This document shows positions 51,099 through 60,346 of a stretch of DNA of 64,000 nucleotides, piece after piece. The stretch is taken from NCBI RefSeq assembly GCF_036880405.1, contig NZ_JBAJJM010000011.1, positions 1-64,000 of the forward strand. Reading direction: 5' to 3'. The stretch is from Mannheimia indoligenes. GTDB taxonomy: Bacteria; Pseudomonadota; Gammaproteobacteria; Enterobacterales; Pasteurellaceae. The position numbers and the translations under genes were made by a program. The notes beneath the pieces were generated by a model, which was not told where the DNA came from, did not search any database, and worked only from the letters and a program-made list of their open reading frames with translations. The stretch's first letter is position 1, and every line of letters starts with the position of its first letter.

Positions 51099-52388
51099 TT
51101 ATTTTAATAACACTTTCCAGCAACGATAGCCGTAGATTGCTATGGCTACAAAACAGATAAGCGGAAGAATGAATGAGAAATTAACTGCTGGCATACCAGC
51201 CACTGAACCTTGGTCGATAATCCAGCCTTGTAGAGGTGGCATTAATGCACCACCTACAATCGCCATTACTAAACCAGCTGCACCTAATGTAGACTCTTCG
51301 CCTTGACCATCTAATGCGATGCCGTAAATGGTTGGGAACATCAGAGACATAAAGCCAGAGGTTAAGACTAAGCAGTATAGTCCACCTATTCCGTCAATAA
51401 AGATTACACCGAGAATACTGAAGAAACCACCTACTGCGAAGAGAAACAACATTAATTCAGCTTTTAAATATTTCATTAATGCGGTGCTGATAAAACGGCT
51501 GGTGATAAATAATGCCATTGCCACAATATTCCAGTTTTGTGCTTCAGCTTTAGTTAAACCGATGCGTTCTGCATATTGAATAATAAATGTCCAGCACATA
51601 ATTTGTACGCCCACGTAGAATACTTGAGCAATCACTCCTTCACGGTAGCGAGCATTAGCAATTAAGCGATTGAATGACTCTTTTACCGAAATACGGGCTG
51701 CTGATTCCACTTTCGTTGCAGGCATTTTGTATAACGCAATGATGATAAATACCGCAACAACCACTAAACCGATCACAACGTATGGGTTACGAATCATCGC
51801 TAAATCGTGTGTTTTAACCACTGCTTTTTCTGCTGCGGATAGGCTATTGAATAATAAGTTACCTGCTGCATCGCGTTTTTCAGATTCCAGATTGGTTAAT
51901 ACGATTTGTGAAGCAACAAACATACCTGTAATCGAACCTAGTGGATTGAATGATTGAGCAAGGTTTAAACGGCGTGTTGCAGTTGCTGGATCACCCATTG
52001 AAAGAATGTATGGGTTTGCTGTCGTTTCTAAGAATGCTAAACCAAAAGTTAAAATGTAAAGCGACCAAAGAAAGAACGAGAACTGCTCATACATTGCGGC
52101 AGGAATAAATAAGAATGCCCCGATAGCATAAAGTGCTAAACCTAATAGCACTCCTGCTTTATAGCTGTAACGGCTGGCAAAAAGTGCGGCTGGAATTGCC
52201 ATTGTACCGTAACCTCCATAGAAAGCGAACTGAACGAGAGCTGCCTCAGAGGCGGGAATTTCCATCACAGTTTGGAACACCGCTACCATAGGGTTGGTAA
52301 TATCATTTGCAAAACCCCAAAGAGCAAATAATGTGGTAATTAAAATAAATGGCACTACAAATTTTTTCTCAAGAACTTTAGCTGTCAT
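51099..52388 (-). CDS. fucP: L-fucose:proton symporter FucP
   Basis: 429-residue major facilitator with 12 predicted helices. The start region FVVPFILITTLFALWGFAND matches enteric FucP, whose helix 1 and 4 residues (Asp and Glu) bind proton and sugar. ETTANPYILSMGDPATATRRLN near residue 140 is a family landmark. It imports free fucose. Part of the fucI-K-U-A-P run. Confidence 0.94.
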   Translation of the reverse strand: MTAKVLEKKFVVPFILITTLFALWGFANDITNPMVAVFQTVMEIPASEAALVQFAFYGGYGTMAIPAALFASRYSYKAGVLLGLALYAIGAFLFIPAAMYEQFSFFLWSLYILTFGLAFLETTANPYILSMGDPATATRRLNLAQSFNPLGSITGMFVASQIVLTNLESEKRDAAGNLLFNSLSAAEKAVVKTHDLAMIRNPYVVIGLVVVAVFIIIALYKMPATKVESAARISVKESFNRLIANARYREGVIAQVFYVGVQIMCWTFIIQYAERIGLTKAEAQNWNIVAMALFITSRFISTALMKYLKAELMLFLFAVGGFFSILGVIFIDGIGGLYCLVLTSGFMSLMFPTIYGIALDGQGEESTLGAAGLVMAIVGGALMPPLQGWIIDQGSVAGMPAVNFSFILPLICFVAIAIYGYRCWKVLLK

Positions 52389-52420
52389 AGGACATTCCTT
52401 CTGTTTGCATTATTGGTTTA

Positions 52421-53071
52421 TTATTTTTCTTCAACCCAAGAGCCGTAGGATTTAAATTTTTCTAATACGATATCCATCTGTGCTTTATTTAAGGTTGGAA
52501 TTGGCTTGCCGGTAGCAAGAAGTTTTAAATACCATTCGGCGATCACTTCCACTTCATGTGCCACACCTAAGGCTTTATCAAGGGTTTTGTCTGCAGTAAT
52601 TAAACCGTGGTGAGCAAGCAAAATCGCTTTGCTGCCTTTGATGCCTTCACGTACATAACCTGCTAATTCGTTTGTACCGAAAGGGGCATAAGGCACGCAA
52701 GGAATATGGTCTGTACCGGTGCAAGCGATCATATAGTGGATTGCCGGAATCGGTTCACCGAAAATAGACACTGCCGCACAGTTTTTCGCGTGGTTGTGAA
52801 CCACCGCATTTAATTCAGGGCGAGCTTCATACACCGCCAAGTGGAATTGCCATTCGCTTGAAGGGAGTTTTCCCTCTTCGTGTTTGCCGTTGGCATCAAC
52901 GAACACAATAGACTCTTCGGTCATTTCTTCATAAGGGGTGCCGGTTGGGGTAATCAACATACCGTTTTGGTAGCGGACACTCACATTACCTGCGGTACCT
53001 TGGTTTAACCCTAGTTTCGTCATTTCAAGACAAGTATCTATGATTTGTCTTGAGAGCTGCTGTCTGTTCAT
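52421..53071 (-). CDS. fucA: L-fuculose-1-phosphate aldolase FucA
   Basis: Zinc class II aldolase splitting fuculose-1-P to dihydroxyacetone phosphate and L-lactaldehyde. The 216 residues contain GNVSVR near residue 28, the catalytic Glu in SSEWQFHLAVYEARPEL, zinc histidines in VVHNHAKNC (about residue 92) and LLAHHGLI (about residue 155). AAGGAG precedes the start. Confidence 0.96.
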   Translation of the reverse strand: MNRQQLSRQIIDTCLEMTKLGLNQGTAGNVSVRYQNGMLITPTGTPYEEMTEESIVFVDANGKHEEGKLPSSEWQFHLAVYEARPELNAVVHNHAKNCAAVSIFGEPIPAIHYMIACTGTDHIPCVPYAPFGTNELAGYVREGIKGSKAILLAHHGLITADKTLDKALGVAHEVEVIAEWYLKLLATGKPIPTLNKAQMDIVLEKFKSYGSWVEEK

Positions 53072-53129
53072 AATAAACTCCTTTTAATTTGTAAAAAATT
53101 TGATGTTTTTAACCGCTTGTAATCGGCGA

Positions 53130-53564
53130 TTAAGGCACAGGCGTTACGCCTTTTTTAATAATAATGTTGCCGTATTTCGCCAATTCGCCTGTGATCACCA
53201 CAGCGTAAGCGGTTTTAGCTCGGTCGTAGAAGGCAAAGCGTTCCACTCGTTCGACTTTCGGTGCTACACCATTTACTTTTTTAATCGCAGCGAGATAACG
53301 CTCTTCCACGCTTGGGTCGAGAGAATCGCCCGGCACGGCTTGCATCATCGCAAGTGGGGCTTCTACATATTGGTCAAATTCAAACAAAGCAGAAATGCCT
53401 TCTAATAAAGTTGCAACACTTAAACCGTCTGCACGAATCACTTTTTGATGAATGGAATGTGCCGGGAAGTGAGCATCTGAAAGAACCAATTCATCACCGT
53501 GCCCCATTTCCGCTAATACTTTTAATAATTCCGGAGAAATTGCCGGGTGGATACCTTTTAACAT
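53130..53564 (-). CDS. fucU: L-fucose mutarotase FucU
   Basis: Interconverts alpha and beta anomers of fucose before isomerisation. The 144 residues match the RbsD/FucU family: MLKGIHPAISPELLKVLAEMGHGDELVL at the start (His6, and the GHGD motif) and the C-terminal region EAYxVV-like YAVVITGELAKYGNIIIKKGV. It follows fucK by 9 bases. Confidence 0.95.
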   Translation of the reverse strand: MLKGIHPAISPELLKVLAEMGHGDELVLSDAHFPAHSIHQKVIRADGLSVATLLEGISALFEFDQYVEAPLAMMQAVPGDSLDPSVEERYLAAIKKVNGVAPKVERVERFAFYDRAKTAYAVVITGELAKYGNIIIKKGVTPVP

Positions 53565-53573
53565 TTCAAACTC

Positions 53574-55007
53574 CTATTTATAAAAATCGCTGTTGGCTGA
53601 CGGCTCAACTCGTTTTACATTTGGTTTCATTGCTTGTTGTGCGGCATTTGGATTTTCAAACACTCCCGCACCGGCAAAGGTAAACATTGCTGCACCCAAC
53701 ACGGTACTTTCAGGGAAATCCACCACATCAATCGGGCGATTTAACACATCAGCACGGATTTGGTTCCATAACGCATTTTTGGAGCCTCCACCTACGCAAA
53801 TTAGGCTTTCAGCATTAAAATTGCTGATTTCTTGTAGTAAATCTAAGCCTTCTTTTAAGCGATACGCCATATATTCCAAGCCTGCACGGTAAATTTCACC
53901 ACGAGGGGTGTGCATTGATAAACCGATAATCGAGCCTGTGTGGCCGGTTGTACCGTCAAAGTTACCCACTAATTTCACACCGTTGGAGCCGGCAGGCACT
54001 TCGCTGGCTTCATTAATCATAGTGGTGTAGTAGTTTGGTGTACCCGCTACATCAGAGAAGAAACGTTTACCAAACCACTCCATCACACCAGAGGCAACCC
54101 ATTGCACGCCCGGGTTGAAGTAGCCAGCTTGGCTGTCAAATTCAATGGTTAAACCGTTTTGAACGAATTGCCATTCCGGTTTCGCTTGTGGGGTGCGAAC
54201 CATTAAAATTTCCCAAGTACCGGAGCTTAAAACCGGTTGGTTGTAACCAGCACCTGAACCAAAAATGGCGAATTGGGTGTCGTGTCCGCAAGAAATTACA
54301 GGAATTTGACCGCTTAAACCGAGCTCAATGGAAATGTCTCCTTTTAATGTTCCCACAACCTCTCCCGCACTTTTCATCGGTGGGAATTGGTTTTCGTTTA
54401 AGCCAAGTAAATCCAAGACTTCTTTATCCCAATGGTCGCTTTCAATGTTGGTTATCATTGAGGTGCCAGCCATTGTGCGGTCTGTGCTTTTTATACCTGT
54501 TAAGCGGTAGGTTAAAATTGAGGAAATAAATAAGAAACTGTCCGCTTGAGCATAAATTTCAGGTTTGTTGCGTTTAAGCCATAAGAGCTTAAATAACGTA
54601 TTGAAACTGTAATGACCGACCCCGTTACGTCGATATAGTGCCTCCACATCAATATCGTTAGCGATATTTTCCATAATCGGTAAGGTTCTCGGGCATTTCC
54701 AAGAAATAATCGGATAAAGTTGATTGCCGGCTTTATCGAAAAGTGTACCGTCCACGCCAAAAGTGGTAACTGAAATCCCAACAATCTCTTTTCGTTGTTG
54801 TTCTGAAAGTTGAGAGAGCGTTTGTTTGGCACAGGTCATCAGTTTTGACCAGATTTCTTCAATATCCCAAATATGGAATTCAGGATTTTCTGCACCCGGT
54901 TGTGTATTATTCGGTAAGTGATGTGCCGCCACAATTTGACCGGTTTGGTCGATTGCAATAGTGCGAAGGTTTGTAGCACCACAGTCAAAAATAAGGGCAA
55001 TAGACAT
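53574..55007 (-). CDS. fucK: L-fuculokinase FucK
   Basis: FGGY-family kinase forming L-fuculose-1-phosphate. The start at 55007 follows GGGGAAA and gives 477 residues beginning MSIALIFDCGATNLRTIAID, the phosphate loop. DGTLFDKAGNQLYPIISWKC and the C-terminal CVGGGSKNALWNQIRADVLNRP nucleotide motif are typical. fucI lies 116 bases upstream with a hairpin in the gap. Confidence 0.95.
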   Translation of the reverse strand: MSIALIFDCGATNLRTIAIDQTGQIVAAHHLPNNTQPGAENPEFHIWDIEEIWSKLMTCAKQTLSQLSEQQRKEIVGISVTTFGVDGTLFDKAGNQLYPIISWKCPRTLPIMENIANDIDVEALYRRNGVGHYSFNTLFKLLWLKRNKPEIYAQADSFLFISSILTYRLTGIKSTDRTMAGTSMITNIESDHWDKEVLDLLGLNENQFPPMKSAGEVVGTLKGDISIELGLSGQIPVISCGHDTQFAIFGSGAGYNQPVLSSGTWEILMVRTPQAKPEWQFVQNGLTIEFDSQAGYFNPGVQWVASGVMEWFGKRFFSDVAGTPNYYTTMINEASEVPAGSNGVKLVGNFDGTTGHTGSIIGLSMHTPRGEIYRAGLEYMAYRLKEGLDLLQEISNFNAESLICVGGGSKNALWNQIRADVLNRPIDVVDFPESTVLGAAMFTFAGAGVFENPNAAQQAMKPNVKRVEPSANSDFYK

Positions 55008-55035
55008 AGGTTTTCCCCTTGTTATTTCCTTGTAG

Positions 55036-55053
55036 GGACGCACTATGGCGTCC
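55036..55053. repeat. GGACGC inverted repeat in the fucI-fucK gap
   Basis: GGACGC (55036-55041) and GCGTCC (55048-55053) form a short GC-rich hairpin, 28 bases before the fucK start, in otherwise AT-rich DNA. No T run follows. It may stabilise mRNA ends or be a dispersed repeat. Confidence 0.5.
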
Positions 55054-55071
55054 GTATCGTTTTAGGTTTGA

Positions 55072-55117
55072 TCAAGCGGTCTTATTTGCAAATTTTTTTA
55101 CAAATTTAACCGCTTGT
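55072..55117. repeat. Inverted uptake-sequence pair between fucI and fucK
   Basis: TCAAGCGGT (55072-55080, one mismatch) faces ACCGCTTGT (55109-55117). Within an operon, so it cannot be a full terminator; read-through is needed for fucK. Confidence 0.65.
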
Positions 55118-55123
55118 AAGTGC

Positions 55124-56890
55124 TTATTTATAAAGCGGTCCAAAGTTTGCACACGCACGGTAGTCTTGACCTTCTTTGTCTTGACCGAAACCGTTCCACG
55201 CACTTGGACGGAATACATCTTTATCTTCCACGTTATGCATACAAACCGGAATGCGTAACATTGATGCAAGGGTGATTAAATCTGCCCCCACGTGTCCGTA
55301 AGTGGCTACACAGTGGTTTGCACCCCAGTTCGCCATCACGCTATACACGTCTGCGAATGCACCTTTACCCGTTAAGCGAGGCACGAACCAAGTGGTTGGC
55401 CAAGTTTCATTGGTACGTTTGTTTAAGGTGTCGTGAACGTGTTCCGGTAAGTCGATTGACCAACCTTCCGCAATTTGTAATACAGGACCAATGCCTTTGA
55501 TGAGGTTGATGCGGTGCATCGTAAACGGCATACCGCCTTTGGTTAAGAATTGAGAAGATAAACCACCGCCACGGAAATATTCGTGCACTGCCGGACACCA
55601 ACGGGTATTTTCTAAACAGCGTTTGCCGTCTTCTTCTGTTACTTCCCAAACCGGTTTGATAACAGGTTTGCCGTCTTTGTCGGTATGCTGACCCGTGCCG
55701 TCTAATGCTGCTGAACCTGAGTTGATTAAGTGGATAAAGCCACTTTCCGGACGCCAGCCGGTAACACGTTCAACAGAATCTTCGCTCCAGTAAGTACGCA
55801 CATCCGCAAACACTTGAGCTTGACCGGTTAATAAGTTACCGAACAACATATTCACGCCGTTTAAGCTGTCGTTTTCTGTTGCCATAATGTATGGTGCTCG
55901 CACACCGTTCCAGTCATAGGTTGAGTTGAGCGTTGCCTCTAAGAAATCGCCGTTTGGTAAATGGTCTGTCCATTGGCGTTGTCCTTGGAAACCGGCTGCA
56001 ATCGCATTATGACCTAATGCCTCTTCGCCATAACCTAATTCTGCTAAACGTGGGTTGCCGACCATTAAATCACGGGCGATGATGGTCATTTTCACTACAT
56101 CTTCCCAAAGTTTGGCACGCTCTTCTGGGCTACGTTGGTTTTCCGGTGCATTCACATCAACACCTTCTTTGCAATAGGTTTTTACCCATTCCATCGCTAA
56201 TTTAAATTCTGCCTCATCGTAGATGTTGCGATCTAAACGGCGTTTAATTTCCGTCATATCCACGTATTCATTACGCATACCTAAATATTCTTGGAAGAAT
56301 TGTTGGTTTACGATAGAACCGGCGATACCCATTGAAACTGAACCGATAGATAAGTAAGATTTGCCACGAAGGGTTGCCACCGCTAAGCCTGCACGAGCAA
56401 AACGCAATAATTTTTCACGAACATCAGCCGGAATGGATTGATCGCCCGCTTCTTGTACTTCTGTGCCATAAATGGAGAATGCCGGTAAACCTAATTGGCT
56501 ATGACCTGCTAAGGCTGCAGCTAAATACACCGCACCCGGGCGTTCCGTTCCGTTAAAGCCCCAAATCGCTTTCGGCATATGTGGGTCCATATCAATGGTT
56601 TCAGAACCGTAGCACCAGCAAGGGGTTACGGTAATCACCGCTCCGACATTTTCACGTTTGAATTTTTCGGCACAAGCCGCAGCTTCGGCAACGCCACCGA
56701 TGGTGGAATCAGCAATCACACATTCAACGAAATCACCATTTGGGTGGCGGACTTCAGATTGAATTAATTGTGCAACGGCTTTTGCCATATTCATTGTTTG
56801 ATCTTCAAGTGATTCACGCACTCCTAAACGGCGACCGTCAATGGTTGGGCGGATACCAATTTTTACAGGGGTAGATTTCAACGTTGTCAT
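55124..56890 (-). CDS. fucI: L-fucose isomerase FucI
   Basis: Converts L-fucose to L-fuculose with manganese. The 588 residues correspond to Escherichia coli FucI (591). Landmarks: KIGIRPTIDGRRLGVRESLE at the start, the glutamate/aspartate metal ligands in the middle (YIMATENDSLNGVNMLFG near residue 330) and the C-terminal HCVATYGHVGADLITLASML. First gene of the fucIKUAP run; GGGAGAA precedes the start and a CRP site lies upstream. Confidence 0.96.
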   Translation of the reverse strand: MTTLKSTPVKIGIRPTIDGRRLGVRESLEDQTMNMAKAVAQLIQSEVRHPNGDFVECVIADSTIGGVAEAAACAEKFKRENVGAVITVTPCWCYGSETIDMDPHMPKAIWGFNGTERPGAVYLAAALAGHSQLGLPAFSIYGTEVQEAGDQSIPADVREKLLRFARAGLAVATLRGKSYLSIGSVSMGIAGSIVNQQFFQEYLGMRNEYVDMTEIKRRLDRNIYDEAEFKLAMEWVKTYCKEGVDVNAPENQRSPEERAKLWEDVVKMTIIARDLMVGNPRLAELGYGEEALGHNAIAAGFQGQRQWTDHLPNGDFLEATLNSTYDWNGVRAPYIMATENDSLNGVNMLFGNLLTGQAQVFADVRTYWSEDSVERVTGWRPESGFIHLINSGSAALDGTGQHTDKDGKPVIKPVWEVTEEDGKRCLENTRWCPAVHEYFRGGGLSSQFLTKGGMPFTMHRINLIKGIGPVLQIAEGWSIDLPEHVHDTLNKRTNETWPTTWFVPRLTGKGAFADVYSVMANWGANHCVATYGHVGADLITLASMLRIPVCMHNVEDKDVFRPSAWNGFGQDKEGQDYRACANFGPLYK

Positions 56891-56987
56891 AAATAGTTCT
56901 CCCGATTGGTTAAAAAAATTTGTGATTGAATTTATTATGCATACGCAATATGAGTTATGAAGAAAAATGCGAATTTAGTTTAAATTT

Positions 56988-57003
56988 TGTGAGTGCGATC
57001 ACA
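56988..57003. promoter_or_regulatory. CRP site upstream of fucI
   Basis: TGTGA-GTGCGA-TCACA, both half sites exact, 98 bases upstream of fucI and downstream of the fucR terminator. Suggests CRP activation of fucIKUAP. Confidence 0.8.
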
Positions 57004-57043
57004 AAAAATGGGGGATTTTGGTAAAAATGAGTGAAAAAAGAAT

Positions 57044-57077
57044 GCCCGATTTTGTTTTATTTCTGAAAAAATCGGGC
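57044..57077 (-). terminator. Terminator after fucR
   Basis: Arms GCCCGATTTT and AAAATCGGGC with a T run on the minus strand, 19 bases beyond the fucR stop. Confidence 0.8.
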
Positions 57078-57095
57078 AAATTCGGGCAAAAATCA

Positions 57096-57842
57096 CTAAA
57101 TAATGATTTCAATTTGATGTGCTAAGCAATAATTTTTGAGAAAGTCCGGTGGGGGTTGGTTGATAAATAATTTATCAATGCAAGATAAATCTTCGATACG
57201 AAACAAGTCTTTACGCTCAAATTTACTGTGGTCGGCTAATAAAAAAACCTGTTTACTGTTCGCAATTAATTTACGTTTAAGGGAAATATTAATTTCATTT
57301 GATTCCCAAATCGCACCGTCTGCAATGCCTGTACAAGAAAGAATGGCAAGATCAATTTTTAAACGGGTCAGTAACTGCTCGGATAATGGACCATAGAAGG
57401 CATCGTATTTTTCGGAATAAATACCACCGGTGGCAATCGTTTTAATATGCGGTTTGTGTGAGAGGCTGTAGATAATCCGCATTGAACTGCTGACAACGGT
57501 GCAAGGAATATTTGGAATACGCTGTGCCACATTCCAAGAGGTTGAGCTGGCATCTAAAGCAATTACCGATTCAGGTTGTAAATATTCCAACACATTTTCT
57601 GCGATACTGCGTTTCGCCTCACTGTTCAGCCGTTGTCGGGTGGTAAATGAGCGACCAATATCTCGCTTTTTGTGGCTTACCGCTCCGCCGTGAGTGCGAT
57701 GTAATAATCCATCTTTATCTAGCTTATTTAAATCTCGGCGGATAGTTTCAATAGAAACCCCACAATGTTCCGCCAATTCTTGAACGTTAGCTTCATCAAA
57801 CTGTTCTATATATTCCATTATCTGTTTGTGTCGCAGCTGCAT
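57096..57842 (-). CDS. fucR: L-fucose operon regulator FucR (DeoR family)
   Basis: 248 residues with an N-terminal DeoR winged helix (about 5-58; NVQELAEHCGVSIETIRRDLNKL) and a sugar-phosphate-sensing C-terminal domain (SVIALDASSTSWNVAQRIP, LLADHSKF). In enterics FucR activates the fuc genes with fuculose-1-P as signal. It precedes fucI in the same direction but is closed off by a terminator, and it is divergent from the TonB receptor gene. Confidence 0.93.
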   Translation of the reverse strand: MQLRHKQIMEYIEQFDEANVQELAEHCGVSIETIRRDLNKLDKDGLLHRTHGGAVSHKKRDIGRSFTTRQRLNSEAKRSIAENVLEYLQPESVIALDASSTSWNVAQRIPNIPCTVVSSSMRIIYSLSHKPHIKTIATGGIYSEKYDAFYGPLSEQLLTRLKIDLAILSCTGIADGAIWESNEINISLKRKLIANSKQVFLLADHSKFERKDLFRIEDLSCIDKLFINQPPPDFLKNYCLAHQIEIII

Positions 57843-57877
57843 AATCTATCCTTTTTGTAAATTTTTCTCCAAATTTA

Positions 57878-57951
57878 ACCGCTTGTAGCGTTACTGTCGA
57901 GCAAGCAAATTTGATTTTTAGAAGGCGATCACATTTTGTGTTGCAAGCGGT
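57878..57951. repeat. Inverted uptake-sequence pair upstream of fucR
   Basis: ACCGCTTGT at 57878-57886 and GCAAGCGGT at 57943-57951, in the fucR/receptor divergent region. The remaining ~170 bases to the receptor gene hold no other feature I can support. Confidence 0.65.
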
Positions 57952-58124
57952 TAAATTTAGGGAACTTTTTGTAAAATTTGTAATATATTTTGTGAAATTT
58001 CATTTCAGACTAATTGACAACCATTTTTATCTCTGTAAAATTCGCTTTGTTTGATGTTGAGAATTGTTTTTAATATCAAAATTTGGTAATCCTCTTAAAT
58101 AACTTACCTAAGGAAATGTTTCGA

Positions 58125-60230
58125 ATGAAAAAATTTAAATTACTTCCTGTTTCAGCTGCAGTATTGAGCGTACTTGCTGCAAATGCAATGGCTCAAACTG
58201 CTTCAACAGATACAGTCGCATTAGATACTGTTACTGTAACCGACAATCAAGGCTTAAAAGTGCAAAGCAATGTGGTAACAACACAGAAAAAAGATGAGAG
58301 CACACAAACAGACTTACGTGGTTTATTAAAAGATGAGCCGGCAATTAGCTTAGGTGGTGGTAACGGTACATCACAATATCTCTATATTCGTGGTATGGGT
58401 CAAAACTCAATTGATGTAAAAGTAGATAACACTTACTCAGATAGCCAAATTTTGTATCATCAAGGTCGTCATATGTTAGATCCGGCATTGGTGAAAATTG
58501 TTTCTGTACAAAAAGGTGCAGGCAGTGCTTCAGCCGGTATTGGTCAAACTAATGGTGCAGTAATTGCTAAAACCGTTGATGCATTAGATTTATTAAAAAA
58601 CAGCGATAAAAACTTCGGTGCAAAATTAGGTACAGGTATCAGCACTAACCACGCACATAATTTCAATGCAACCTTATATGGTAAAGGTGAAATCTTTGAT
58701 GCTTTAGTTTCAGGTAATCTTGTGAGAGATCGCGACTATAAAGGCGGTAAAGATTACGTAAACCAATTCGGCACAAACCGTGTTCCGTATAGTGCATTGG
58801 ATAAAACCAGCTTCTTAGCTAAATTAGGTGCAACATTGGGAGATCACCGTTTTGTATTAAGCCATTCAAGTGAGCGAAATGAAGGTCAGCGTTTAGTGCG
58901 TGAAGAATTTGATGTAGCACCTAACGGCACAAAGGTTTCTCCGTACAACCGCTTAACTGTAGAACGCCAAGCTCCAGCTAACCGTAGAATTACGGTTCAA
59001 AGAACTAACTTAGAATGGACTGGCAAAAACTTAGGCTTTGCTCAAGAAGCGACAGCTAACGTTTATCAATTAGTGCAAGGTCGTTGGTCTGAACACGAAA
59101 AAGGTAACGGCTACGCAGGTAATGTAGATTATGCAACGAAAACTAAAGTTGTTACTCACGGTGCGAATGTAAACTTTGATTCTGCCGTTCACGAAAATGT
59201 ATTATTAAAATACGGTGTGAACTATCGCCACCAAGAAGCTAAACCACACACTAAATTTAACCCTCTTGTGAAAAACCAAGAGAAAACCGATACCGGCGTG
59301 TATGTTGAAGCAATTACTGCTCCAGTAGATAAAGTAACTTTAACTACCGGTGTACGTTACGACCACTTCAAATTCAAAGCAATGGATGGTAAAGAGCGTA
59401 GTAATGGTGCATTCAGCCCAAGCGTTGGTCTTATCTATGAGCCAATTGAACACTTAAGCTTAAGTGCAAGCCACAACTATGCAACTCGTAGCCCTCGTCT
59501 GCACGATGCGTTAATGGCACACGGTAAGCGAGGTATGGTAACAATTGGTGATAACACCAAAGCAGAAAAAGCTCGCAATACTGAAATCGGCTTCAACTAT
59601 AATGACGGCACATTCAGCTTTGACGGTAGCTACTTCTGGCAACATATCAAAGATGCTTTAGGTACAACAAATGGTCGTGATAACCACGGTAATGCAGCAC
59701 AAGCGATTGTGAATGGCGGTAAAATTAAAAATCGTGGTTATGAGTTAAATGCAGGCTACCACAATAACGGCTTTACGGCTCGTGTTGGTGTTGCTCATAG
59801 CAAACCTCGTTTCTACACACAAACCGTGATGCAACGTAATAATCAAGGTCAGTTAGCTGAAACTGCATTGTTAAGCAGTAACCCGGAATACGCATCAGCT
59901 ATCGGTCGTACTTGGACAGCTTCTTTAAGCTATCGCTTTGAACAACCAAATTTAGAAGTTGGCGTACACCACCGTATTGTTGAGAAAGTGAAACCTGAAG
60001 ATAATTTCTTCGTTACAGGCGGAGCATTACAAACAAATACAGGCACGGGTAAAGACAGCTACAATGTAACTGATATCACCTTAAACTGGAAACCACTTAA
60101 AGATGATAGCGTGAATGTAAACTTTGCAGTGGATAACGTGGCGAATAAAAAATACAACGCACACGGTCAGCGTGGTCAATTATCAGCTCGTGGACGTGAA
60201 TTCCGTGCAGGTGTGAACTACACGTTCTAA
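58125..60230 (+). CDS. TonB-dependent outer-membrane receptor
   Basis: 701 residues from the ATG at 58125 (AAGGAA 9 bases upstream). Signal peptide about 1-23 ends AMA; the mature start ALDTVTVTDNQG serves as a TonB box. The plug domain follows (LYIRGMGQNSIDVKVDNTY, about residue 85) with a beta barrel ending REFRAGVNYTF, the aromatic C terminus needed for BamA insertion. Neisseria FetA-type siderophore receptors look similar, but the ligand is not determined. Being next to fucR may be chance. Confidence 0.88.
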   Translation: MKKFKLLPVSAAVLSVLAANAMAQTASTDTVALDTVTVTDNQGLKVQSNVVTTQKKDESTQTDLRGLLKDEPAISLGGGNGTSQYLYIRGMGQNSIDVKVDNTYSDSQILYHQGRHMLDPALVKIVSVQKGAGSASAGIGQTNGAVIAKTVDALDLLKNSDKNFGAKLGTGISTNHAHNFNATLYGKGEIFDALVSGNLVRDRDYKGGKDYVNQFGTNRVPYSALDKTSFLAKLGATLGDHRFVLSHSSERNEGQRLVREEFDVAPNGTKVSPYNRLTVERQAPANRRITVQRTNLEWTGKNLGFAQEATANVYQLVQGRWSEHEKGNGYAGNVDYATKTKVVTHGANVNFDSAVHENVLLKYGVNYRHQEAKPHTKFNPLVKNQEKTDTGVYVEAITAPVDKVTLTTGVRYDHFKFKAMDGKERSNGAFSPSVGLIYEPIEHLSLSASHNYATRSPRLHDALMAHGKRGMVTIGDNTKAEKARNTEIGFNYNDGTFSFDGSYFWQHIKDALGTTNGRDNHGNAAQAIVNGGKIKNRGYELNAGYHNNGFTARVGVAHSKPRFYTQTVMQRNNQGQLAETALLSSNPEYASAIGRTWTASLSYRFEQPNLEVGVHHRIVEKVKPEDNFFVTGGALQTNTGTGKDSYNVTDITLNWKPLKDDSVNVNFAVDNVANKKYNAHGQRGQLSARGREFRAGVNYTF

Positions 60231-60245
60231 TTCTTAAATCAGACT

Positions 60246-60287
60246 AAAATGCCCGATTGAACTAACATTCTCAATCGGGCATTTTTT
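60246..60287 (+). terminator. Terminator after the TonB receptor gene
   Basis: Arms AAAATGCCCGATTGA and TCAATCGGGCATTTT with a 10-base loop and T run. Confidence 0.87.
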
Positions 60288-60346
60288 ATGTTACAAGTGG
60301 TCAAATTTTCCAGTTTTTTGCAAATTCACAGCTATTGATAACTTAT

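Noticed and set aside
57926..57942. CRP site in the fucR/receptor gap
   Set aside because: Only one half site (GATCACA) matches; the other side does not.
58055..58080. Fur box upstream of the TonB receptor
   Set aside because: The best stretch matches roughly 9 of 15 consensus positions in AT-rich DNA, which is no better than background.
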